Shown in pieces: positions 1 to 7,315 of a DNA stretch of 64,000 nt (position 1 is its first letter; every line of letters starts with the position of its first letter). Source of the DNA: Paraburkholderia sp. BL21I4N1 (GTDB taxonomy: Bacteria > Pseudomonadota > Gammaproteobacteria > Burkholderiales > Burkholderiaceae); contig NZ_PVEN01000012.1 in assembly GCF_002973525.1 (NCBI RefSeq), forward strand, positions 186,001-250,000, given 5' to 3'. Position numbers and translations under genes: made by a program. The notes beneath the pieces were generated by a model. That model was given only the letters and a program-made list of their open reading frames with translations, was not told the DNA's origin and did no database searches.

Positions 1-1710
1 AACGCCCCCGACCGCACGGAAGTCCTCGAAAAGAACCAGCTCGTCCCGTTCAATCTTGCCGATTTCTACAAGACCGGCCACCCGTCCATGTATCCGAAAG
101 CGACCACCAAACTGGTCGCGAACTTCACGCCCCGTTCGGCGAAGTACGCGCCGGTGCTGCGCGAGCTGTTCGACGACAAGGTGGTCTGGTTCGGCCTGCA
201 AGGCTTCATTCAGGAATTCCTGATCGACCTGTTCGGCGCCGAGTTCTTCCAGAAGTCGAAGGCGCAGGCCGTGCGCAAGTACAAGCGGCGCATGGACACG
301 GCATTGGGACCTGATGCCGTGCCGGTCGCGAGCCTCGAGGCGCTGCACGACCTCGGCCACCTGCCGCTCGAAATCCGTTCGCTGCCGGAAGGCTCGCGGG
401 TCGACATCAAGGTGCCGCCGGTGATTTTCATCAACACGCACCCGGATTTTCCGTGGGTGTCGACGTACTTCGAAACGGTGGTGAGCTGCGAATCTTGGAA
501 GCCGTCCACGGTGGCCACGATTGCGTTCGAATTCCGCAAACTGCTGACCTACTTCGCGAATCTGACCGGCGCGCCGCTCGACTTCGTGAACTGGCAAGGT
601 CACGATTTTTCGATGCGCGGCATGAGCGGCGTGCACGACGCGATGCGCTGTGGCGCGGGCCACCTGTTGTCGTTCACCGGCACGGACACGATTCCCGCGA
701 TCGATTATCTCGAAGACCACTACGACGCGAATGCGGAGCGCGAGCTCGTCGGCGGGTCGATTCCGGCGTCGGAACACAGCGTGATGGCGCTGCGCATTCT
801 GCTCACGCAGCAACGTCTCGAACGCGATCCGGCGCAAGCCATGCTCGACCCGAAGGCGTTGCGCCGCAAGGCCGAACTGGAAGTGATCCGCGAGTTCGTC
901 ACCGAAGGCTACCCGCAAGGGATGGTCTCGCTCGTCAGCGACACGTTCGACTTCTGGAACGTGATGACGGTCATCGCGAAGGAACTGAAGGCGGATATTC
1001 TCGCCCGCCGGCCGGACGCGCTGGGCAACGCCAAGGTGGTGTTCCGCCCCGACTCCGGCGATCCGGTGAAAATCCTCACCGGCTATACGGACGACGAACT
1101 CGTGCCGGGCAACGACGGCACGCCCGCCGTCAGCGAATCGGGCCGCTACACGGTGAAGGCGAGCGGCGAGACGATCAGCGCGGCAGAGCGTACCGGCGCG
1201 GTGGAGTGTCTGTGGAACATCTATGGCGGGACCACCACGGAGCAAGGCTACAAGGTGCTGGATTCGCACGTCGGGCTGATCTACGGCGACTCGATCACGC
1301 TGACGCGCGCGCGCGACATCATGCTGCGCATGGCGGCCAAGGGATTCGCGTCGTGCAACGTGGTGCTCGGCATCGGCAGCTACGTGTATGGGATGAACTC
1401 GCGCGACACGTTCGGCTATGCGCTCAAGGCGATTTACGCCGAAGTGGATGGCGAAGCGGTCGACATCTATAAAGACCCGGCCACCGACGACGGCACCAAG
1501 AAATCGGCGAAGGGCCTGCCGCGCGTCGAGAAGGAAGGCGATCGCTTCGTGCTGTACGAACAGCAGACGGTCGAGCAGGCGGAAGGCGGTGCGCTGGTGC
1601 CGGTGTTCCGGAATGGCGAGTTGCTGGTGAAGCAGTCGCTGGCGGAGATTCGCGAGCGCTTGCAGTCGTCGTGGACGTGTCCGGAGGCGGGGTCGATTGT
1701 GTGGGGGTGA
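1..1710 (+). CDS. nadV: Nicotinamide phosphoribosyltransferase, 5' end outside window
   Basis: Makes nicotinamide mononucleotide from nicotinamide and PRPP in the cytoplasm, the first step of NAD salvage. The reading frame is open from base 1, so the true start lies upstream; 569 residues are visible. Family landmarks are NLADFYKTGHPSMYP near the visible start, HLPLEIRSLPEG, the substrate-binding stretch ending FSMRGMSG, GTDTIP, the ASEHS segment that carries the catalytic histidine, and FRPDSGDPV, which contacts the phosphoribosyl group. It is somewhat longer than the roughly 490-residue animal enzyme, mainly in the middle and C-terminal parts. The following genes are not obviously related to NAD metabolism. 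I recognise the family well; the only uncertainty is the missing start. Confidence 0.93.
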   Translation, partial: NAPDRTEVLEKNQLVPFNLADFYKTGHPSMYPKATTKLVANFTPRSAKYAPVLRELFDDKVVWFGLQGFIQEFLIDLFGAEFFQKSKAQAVRKYKRRMDTALGPDAVPVASLEALHDLGHLPLEIRSLPEGSRVDIKVPPVIFINTHPDFPWVSTYFETVVSCESWKPSTVATIAFEFRKLLTYFANLTGAPLDFVNWQGHDFSMRGMSGVHDAMRCGAGHLLSFTGTDTIPAIDYLEDHYDANAERELVGGSIPASEHSVMALRILLTQQRLERDPAQAMLDPKALRRKAELEVIREFVTEGYPQGMVSLVSDTFDFWNVMTVIAKELKADILARRPDALGNAKVVFRPDSGDPVKILTGYTDDELVPGNDGTPAVSESGRYTVKASGETISAAERTGAVECLWNIYGGTTTEQGYKVLDSHVGLIYGDSITLTRARDIMLRMAAKGFASCNVVLGIGSYVYGMNSRDTFGYALKAIYAEVDGEAVDIYKDPATDDGTKKSAKGLPRVEKEGDRFVLYEQQTVEQAEGGALVPVFRNGELLVKQSLAEIRERLQSSWTCPEAGSIVWG

Positions 1711-1720
1711 GGATGGGACA

Positions 1721-1748
1721 AGCCCCGGCGTGAGGGTGCGCCGGGGTT
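1721..1748 (+). terminator. GC-rich hairpin after nadV
   Basis: An 8-bp perfect stem, CCCCGGCG with CGCCGGGG around an 8-nt loop, begins about 12 nt after the nadV stop codon. It is followed by only two T residues, so it is not a classical intrinsic terminator. It could act as a Rho-assisted terminator or as 3' end protection. Confidence 0.4.
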
Positions 1749-1837
1749 CGACATGCGCCGCCGTCAGATCACGCGCATGACGCCCCTTCCGCTCTTGTAG
1801 TATTCGAGTCTCACAAAACCGATGCGCGGCTCAAGGT

Positions 1838-2416
1838 ATGACCAACTCGGACACGCAGCTTCCCTTTCAGGTGTCCGTCAACTTGACGGATGAGGACTTT
1901 ATCGCCGCGCATGTCGTGCTTTATTCGGCAAAACGCACGCTGCACAAGCGGTTGCGTTCGATCGGGATTGCCACGGCAGTTGGCGGTTTGTTCGGCTGGT
2001 ATTGGTCCGCAACGCATGTCGACATATCGATCGCAACAAGCATCGCCGCTTGCGCGATTGCGGCCGGCGCACTGGCGTTCTGCAACGACGCGTATTTCTC
2101 GCCGCTCTTCTTGCGCGGCATCGCGCGCGCCGGTCTCAAAGCACGGCTGAAACGCGGCGCAGTGCCTTTTCTCGGCCCGCAGCAGGTCACCTTCGACGCA
2201 ACTGGCGTGACCGGCGAGTCGACGCTATCAAGCCTGCGTCTGAACTGGTCGAGCCTGACCTCACGCGCGGACGACGCCGAGCGCATCTATCTGTTCGCGG
2301 GCGGCTCCGCGTTCGTCGCGCTGCCGCGCCGCGATTTGCTGCCGACGCAGCTCGCGGCGATCGAACGCATGATCGCGCGTCATATGCCGGTGAGGGAGCG
2401 CGGCGTTGAACGATGA
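1838..2416 (+). CDS. YcxB-like membrane protein
   Basis: This 192-residue protein has a polar N-terminus, two adjacent hydrophobic segments at about residues 42-58 and 63-80, and a soluble C-terminal half. Its pattern (threonine-rich turn, SSLRLNWSSLTS, then FVALPRRDL) resembles the YcxB C-terminal domain of small bacterial inner-membrane proteins. The function of that family is unknown to me. The ATG has only a weak ribosome site. The last bases overlap the start of the next gene, so the two are probably co-translated. Confidence 0.65.
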   Translation: MTNSDTQLPFQVSVNLTDEDFIAAHVVLYSAKRTLHKRLRSIGIATAVGGLFGWYWSATHVDISIATSIAACAIAAGALAFCNDAYFSPLFLRGIARAGLKARLKRGAVPFLGPQQVTFDATGVTGESTLSSLRLNWSSLTSRADDAERIYLFAGGSAFVALPRRDLLPTQLAAIERMIARHMPVRERGVER

Positions 2417-2876
2417 GCCGACCCGTGCTTCAAGCGTGACGCCCATCCAGCGCTTCGCGCTTGAAAAACACGAAGGCCCGTACGAATCATGGCCGCCCGC
2501 GTCGCGCCTTATCGTCGACGGGCGGACGCTGCCGCTGGCGATTCCCGGCTATACGCTGCTGTTCCAGTTCGACACGCCATCCGGCTACCTTTTCGCCACC
2601 GATTTCGATTGCCCGTTCGAAGAAGCGGCGGCGTTCGTGCTGGTCAGCAAGGGCCTGCAACGCGCGCTCGCCGTCCGTCAGATCGGCGCGCCGTATTGTT
2701 CGTTCTGGCTGGAGGACATCCAGTGGACGGACACCACGCATTTCATCGCGACGTTCGCCGACGATCCGAACCGCTGGTTCTTCACGATCCGCGAATACGG
2801 GATCACGTGGCGCGGCCTCAGGTGGCTGTGTCCGCGCCTGATGATGCGAAGGATCAAAGCATCGAGCGATGCATGA
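2406..2876 (+). CDS. Hypothetical protein coupled to YcxB-like gene
   Basis: A 156-residue soluble protein starting at TTG, 11 bases inside the end of the YcxB-like gene, which suggests translational coupling. It has no signal peptide or membrane segment. It is rich in aromatic residues (for example FWLEDIQWTD and RWFFTIREYG) and ends in a basic tail. I do not recognise a family. Codon use matches the neighbours, and the coupling to a membrane protein suggests the two work together. Confidence 0.6.
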   Translation: MNDEPTRASSVTPIQRFALEKHEGPYESWPPASRLIVDGRTLPLAIPGYTLLFQFDTPSGYLFATDFDCPFEEAAAFVLVSKGLQRALAVRQIGAPYCSFWLEDIQWTDTTHFIATFADDPNRWFFTIREYGITWRGLRWLCPRLMMRRIKASSDA

Positions 2877-2969
2877 GTCGAGAGCGCGGCGCCGAATCCG
2901 CTCTCCAGACCGCGCTAGACCAAACCGCGCCGCTTCACCCGTCGCTCCCTCCCTCGCCGCAACCGCCCC

Positions 2970-3629
2970 TCACTTGCGCCACGACCCATGCGGCAACTCC
3001 ACGTCCCGCTGCGCCGCCGCCAATCCCGCCACCATCCCAGCACGGTCGAACGGAATGCAATACACCGGTTTCGCCCGTTCAAAACGCCAACTGTCCCGCA
3101 ACGCCCCGGCATCGACCGGATCGAAGCCGAACTGATCCATCAACCCACTTACGACCTGTTTCGCCGCCGCGTCATCGCCCGCGAATGGCAAAGCGCGGCG
3201 CTGCGGCGTACCAACCGGCCGACCGTCCGTGTGCAGATCCGCCGCCAGAATCGCGTTGAACGCCTTGACCACCTTCGCGCCCGGCAACACCGCGGCCAGC
3301 ATCTGGCTCGTGGTGGTCGTCAAATCGTCGAGCGCCGCGATAGGGCCGTCGCGCTCGGGATAGTAGTTGCACGTGTCCACCACGATCTTGCCGTCGAGCG
3401 CGCCAACCGGCAGCGCACCGATCTGCGAAAACGGCACCGCCAGCACGACCACCTCGCCGAAACTCGCCGCCTGTTGCGCCGTGCCCAGCGCGCACCCGAG
3501 CGCGGCGGCGGTGCTCGTCAAGGTCGACGGATCGCGCGAATTGCTGATCATCACGTCGTGCCCGCCCTGCTTCGCGAGGGTCGCCATCGCGCGGCCGATA
3601 AAGCCTGCGCCGAGAATGCCTATCTTCAT
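2970..3629 (-). CDS. NADPH-dependent F420 reductase-family oxidoreductase
   Basis: A 219-residue Rossmann protein beginning MKIGILGAGFIGRAMA, with the GxGxxG dinucleotide loop at residues 7-12. The fold continues with VVVLAVPFSQI and the VKAFNAI segment typical of the 'NADP oxidoreductase, coenzyme F420-dependent' family. In bacteria lacking F420 these proteins are generic NADP(H) reductases with unknown substrates. It is divergent from the LysR gene at 3762, which is the likely regulator. A 132-bp region with AT-rich patches separates the two starts. Confidence 0.82.
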   Translation of the reverse strand: MKIGILGAGFIGRAMATLAKQGGHDVMISNSRDPSTLTSTAAALGCALGTAQQAASFGEVVVLAVPFSQIGALPVGALDGKIVVDTCNYYPERDGPIAALDDLTTTTSQMLAAVLPGAKVVKAFNAILAADLHTDGRPVGTPQRRALPFAGDDAAAKQVVSGLMDQFGFDPVDAGALRDSWRFERAKPVYCIPFDRAGMVAGLAAAQRDVELPHGSWRK

Positions 3630-3761
3630 GTTTCATGCTCCTTCACGGGTTGAGGATCGCGCCATGGCGCGCGCCCTGTCGGTGAGAAACACTATGATTC
3701 AAAACTTCAGCATGATAAACACGCATAATCTGACGATTGTCGAAACCACAAGTAGGGAATC

Positions 3762-4682
3762 ATGGACCGTCTGACCAGCATGGCCGTGTTCGTCAAAACC
3801 GCCGACAGCGGCTCGTTCGCCGCGGCCGCGCTTGCGTTCGGCATCTCGTCGCAGATGGCCGGCAAGCACGTCAGCACGCTGGAAGAGCGCGTCGGCGCGC
3901 GCCTGCTGAACCGGACCACACGCCGCCAGAGCCTCACCGAAATCGGCCAGATCTTCTACGAGCGCTGCAAGTCGCTGCTCGCGGATGCCGAAGCGGCCGA
4001 ATCGGTCGCGCAGGAACTGTCGGCCTCGCCTCGCGGGCGCTTGCGCATTACCGCGCCGGTCACGTTCGGCGCCAACTGCCTCGCGCCGCTGATCGCCCGC
4101 TATCTGAAAGGCCATCCGCATGTGCGGGTCGATCTGACGCTGACCGACCGCTTCGTCGATCTGATCGACGAGGGCTACGAGGCCGCGATCCGGCTCGGCG
4201 CGCTGACGGATTCGTCGCTGATCGGCCGGCAATTGATGCCGTACCGGCTGCTCGTATGCGCTTCGCCCGACTATCTGGCGGAGCGCGGCGAGCCGCGAAC
4301 GCCCCAGGAACTGGCCGATCATGCGTGCCTGAGCTTCGTCTACATGACCCGGCCGGTCGCGATGGAATGGCATTTCTCCGACGCGCGCGGCGACTACGTG
4401 GTGCCGGTCTCGGGCCCGTTTCACGCCAACGACGTGAAAGCGCTGCGCGCCGCCGCGCTCCACGGCGCGGGCGTGATGCTCGCCCCCGAGGTGGCCGTGC
4501 GGGACGATCTTGCTGCAGGCCGTCTGGTGCGCCTTCTGCGCGACTACGAAACGCCCGCCCGGCCGATGCATCTGGTCTTCCCGGCGAGTCGCGCGACGCC
4601 GAAACTGCGCGCCTTCATCGACCAGGTGGTCGCCGAATTCGGCCCGGACACCGTGCCGGACGGCCGACCCGAAACGACCTGA
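3762..4682 (+). CDS. LysR-family transcriptional regulator
   Basis: A 306-residue regulator with an N-terminal winged helix-turn-helix at residues 1-60 (MDRLTSMAVFVKTADSGSFA start) and a LysR substrate-binding domain from about residue 90. The start is supported by AGTAGGGAAT just upstream. The N-terminus is of the AaeR/DmlR-like subgroup that often sits beside oxidoreductases. It is divergent from the NADP reductase gene, so control of that gene is the simplest inference. Confidence 0.9.
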   Translation: MDRLTSMAVFVKTADSGSFAAAALAFGISSQMAGKHVSTLEERVGARLLNRTTRRQSLTEIGQIFYERCKSLLADAEAAESVAQELSASPRGRLRITAPVTFGANCLAPLIARYLKGHPHVRVDLTLTDRFVDLIDEGYEAAIRLGALTDSSLIGRQLMPYRLLVCASPDYLAERGEPRTPQELADHACLSFVYMTRPVAMEWHFSDARGDYVVPVSGPFHANDVKALRAAALHGAGVMLAPEVAVRDDLAAGRLVRLLRDYETPARPMHLVFPASRATPKLRAFIDQVVAEFGPDTVPDGRPETT

Positions 4683-4868
4683 CAGCGCCTGAATCCGGCT
4701 CTCCAAAGTCCGCCAAATTACGCGCGCCGAACGCTAGAATGCCCGGCTTTGCCCGCGTCGGACGCGCCGCAAGGCAAAATACGGGTTTCGCGCACGCCCG
4801 CCGCGGCCACGCAGCGTGCGCCACAGTCAGGACAGCTCGTCCTTTAACAGAGCCCCTCAGGAGCATTG

Positions 4869-5459
4869 ATGACCGATTCGAACCCATCCTTCCTCGGCAG
4901 GATTTCACTTGCCGTCGGCACGTTTTTCAGCATTCTCGGCGACGGCGAATTCGCTGCCGGCGTACTGCGTCTGCGCCAGGGCGGCACGACCGCCGCGGCG
5001 GCTCCGGCCCCGGCTCCGGCTCCCACGCCTGCGCCTGCACCCACGCCCGCCGCCGCCCCCGCCCCCGCGCTGAAAACCGCCAGCCCCGACGCCGCGCTGC
5101 AACTGCTCGGCCTGCTGCAACGCGACGCGCGCTTCATCGATTTCGTCGAGGAAGACATCAAGAGCTATAGCGACGCCGACATCGGCGCGGCCGCGCGCCT
5201 CGTGCACGACGGTTGCCGCGCGACGCTGCGCGAGCATTTCACGATCCGTCCGGTGCGCGACGAAGCCGAAGGCAGCCGGGTCACGCTGGCCGAAGGTTTC
5301 GACGCCAGCTCGGTGCGCCTGACCGGCAACGTGGTCGGCAAGGCGCCGTTCAACGGCAGCATCAGCCACCGCGGCTGGCGCGTCGACGAGGTGCGTCTGC
5401 CGAAGCTTGCCGACAGCCACAACGCGAACGTGATCGCACCGGCCGAGGTGGAGCTATGA
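4869..5459 (+). CDS. DUF2760 protein, first gene of an Hsp70 operon
   Basis: A 196-residue protein of the DUF2760 type. It has an N-terminal segment (SLAVGTFFSILGDGEFAAG) that could lie along a membrane, a Pro/Ala repeat linker at about residues 40-70, and a globular C-terminal half beginning ALQLLGLLQRDARFIDFV. ATG 4869 is preferred over TTG 4866 because AGGAG lies 5 nt upstream. Its stop overlaps the ATG of the first Hsp70 gene (ATGA). No function is established to my knowledge. The constant pairing with Hsp70-like genes suggests a partner or adaptor for them. A TAGAAT -10-like hexamer is at 4735-4740. Confidence 0.8.
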   Translation: MTDSNPSFLGRISLAVGTFFSILGDGEFAAGVLRLRQGGTTAAAAPAPAPAPTPAPAPTPAAAPAPALKTASPDAALQLLGLLQRDARFIDFVEEDIKSYSDADIGAAARLVHDGCRATLREHFTIRPVRDEAEGSRVTLAEGFDASSVRLTGNVVGKAPFNGSISHRGWRVDEVRLPKLADSHNANVIAPAEVEL

Positions 5460-7315
5460 GCGACGCCCGCTATTCGATCGGGATCGATCTCGGCACCACG
5501 CACTGCGCGCTGTCGTACGTCGATACCCGCGCCAGCGACGGCGAAAAAACCGCGCAAGGCGTGCTGCCGGTCGCGCAACTCACCGGCCCCGGCGCGATCG
5601 ACAATCTCGATCTGCTGCCCTCGTTCCTGTACCTGCCGCATCCGGACGAACTGGCGTCCGGCGACCTGTACCTGCCGTGGACCGGCCAGCGCGAATTCGC
5701 GGTGGGCGAGTTTGCCCGCACTCGCGGCGCGGCCACGCCGATCCGGCTGGTGTCGAGCGCGAAGAGCTGGTTGTGCCACCCAGGCGTGGACCGGCGCGCG
5801 GCGATTTTGCCCAACGACGCGCCGCCGGAAGTCGCGCGCGTCTCGCCCCTCGAAAGCTCGGTGCGCTATTTGACGCATCTGCGCGAAGCCTGGGACCACG
5901 CTCATCCGGAGGCGCCGTTCAGCCAGCAGGACGTCACGGTAACCATCCCGGCCTCGTTCGATCCGGCCGCGCGCGAACTGACCGCCGAAGCCGCCGAAGC
6001 GGCCGGCTTCGCCCGCATGACCCTGCTCGAAGAACCGCAGGCCGCGCTGTATAGCTGGATCCAGAAGAGCGGCGGCGAGTGGCGCAAGCAGGTCAAGGTC
6101 GGCGACATCATCCTCGTGGTCGACGTGGGCGGCGGGACGACCGACCTCTCGCTGATCGCCGTGATCGAGCGGGAAGGCAATCTCGAACTGCATCGCGTCG
6201 CGGTCGGCGAACATATTCTGCTCGGCGGCGACAACATGGACCTGGCGCTCGCGCACGTCGTCGCCCGTAAGCTCGCGGCGCAAGGCACCCAGGCCGACGC
6301 ATGGCAATTGCGCGCCCTCACTTACGCATGCCGGTCGGCCAAGGAAACGCTGCTCAGCGATCCCGCCGCCGACACCGTGCCGCTCGTCGTGCCGAGCCGC
6401 GGCTCGAAGCTGATCGGCGGTTCGATCCGCACCGAACTCACGCGCGCGGAACTGACGCAAACGATCCTCGAGGGCTTTTTCCCGCAGGTGGAGAGCGCCG
6501 CACGTCCGGTCAGCCGCGCGCGCGCCGGTCTGACGCAACTCGGTCTGCCGTATGCGCAGGACGCCGGCATTACGCGTCATCTGGCGGCGTTCCTCGGCCG
6601 CCAGGTCGGCGCGCTCGCCGAACTCGAAGGCCTCGGCGAGACAGCGGCCCATGCCGCCGCGCCAGGCGCGAGCTTCCTGCATCCCACCGCGGTGCTGTTC
6701 AACGGCGGCGTGTTCAAGTCGCCGCTGCTGGTCGAACGCATCATGGGCACGCTCAACAGCTGGCTCGCGGCGGAAAGCGCGGCGCCGGCGCGACTGCTCG
6801 AAGGCGCCGATCTCGACCTCGCGGTCGCGCGCGGCGCGGCCTACTACGGCTACGTCCGGCGCGGCCAGGGCGTGCGGATTCGCGGCGGCACCGCGCGGGC
6901 GTACTACATCGCGATCGAATCGGCGATGCCCGCCGTGCCCGGTCTCGAACCGCCGATCCAGGCGTTGTGCGTGGCGCCCTTCGGCATGGAAGAAGGCACC
7001 GACGCCGAGTTGCCCGCGCAGGAGTTTGGGCTGGTGGTCGGCGAGCCGGTGCATTTCCGTTTCTTCGGGTCGTCGGTGCGTCGTCAGGATCAGGTCGGCA
7101 CGCTGCTCGACTTCTGGGGCCCCGACGAATTGCAGGAACTCGAGGAGATCCAGGCCACGTTGCCGGCCGCCGGCCGCACCGCGGGTGAAGTCGTACCGGT
7201 GAAGCTGCACGCACGCGTCACCGAAGCGGGCACGCTCGAACTCGAAGCGATCCCGCGCGGCACCGAGGCGCGCTGGAAAGTCGAATTCGACGTGCGCGGC
7301 AACGCGAATGCATGA
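5456..7315 (+). CDS. Hsp70-family protein lacking the C-terminal lid
   Basis: A 619-residue DnaK-like ATPase. The phosphate-1 loop (IGIDLGTTHCAL) is at residues 7-18, phosphate-2 (DVGGGTTDLS) at about 222, and the adenosine motif (LFNGGVFKS) at about 415. After the nucleotide-binding domain there is only a short beta-rich region and no helical lid. The usual hydrophobic interdomain linker is not recognisable, so allostery may differ from DnaK. The start at ATG 5456 is fixed by the 4-base overlap with the DUF2760 stop; a longer upstream reading frame is spurious. Its end overlaps the next Hsp70 gene. It is likely cytoplasmic, and no DnaJ or GrpE gene is nearby. Confidence 0.9.
   Translation: MSDARYSIGIDLGTTHCALSYVDTRASDGEKTAQGVLPVAQLTGPGAIDNLDLLPSFLYLPHPDELASGDLYLPWTGQREFAVGEFARTRGAATPIRLVSSAKSWLCHPGVDRRAAILPNDAPPEVARVSPLESSVRYLTHLREAWDHAHPEAPFSQQDVTVTIPASFDPAARELTAEAAEAAGFARMTLLEEPQAALYSWIQKSGGEWRKQVKVGDIILVVDVGGGTTDLSLIAVIEREGNLELHRVAVGEHILLGGDNMDLALAHVVARKLAAQGTQADAWQLRALTYACRSAKETLLSDPAADTVPLVVPSRGSKLIGGSIRTELTRAELTQTILEGFFPQVESAARPVSRARAGLTQLGLPYAQDAGITRHLAAFLGRQVGALAELEGLGETAAHAAAPGASFLHPTAVLFNGGVFKSPLLVERIMGTLNSWLAAESAAPARLLEGADLDLAVARGAAYYGYVRRGQGVRIRGGTARAYYIAIESAMPAVPGLEPPIQALCVAPFGMEEGTDAELPAQEFGLVVGEPVHFRFFGSSVRRQDQVGTLLDFWGPDELQELEEIQATLPAAGRTAGEVVPVKLHARVTEAGTLELEAIPRGTEARWKVEFDVRGNANA

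Noticed and set aside
5165..7210. 681-residue open frame on the minus strand
   Set aside because: It is antisense to the Hsp70 gene, has no domain or start signal, and is Arg/His/Gln-rich as expected for shadow frames in high-GC DNA.
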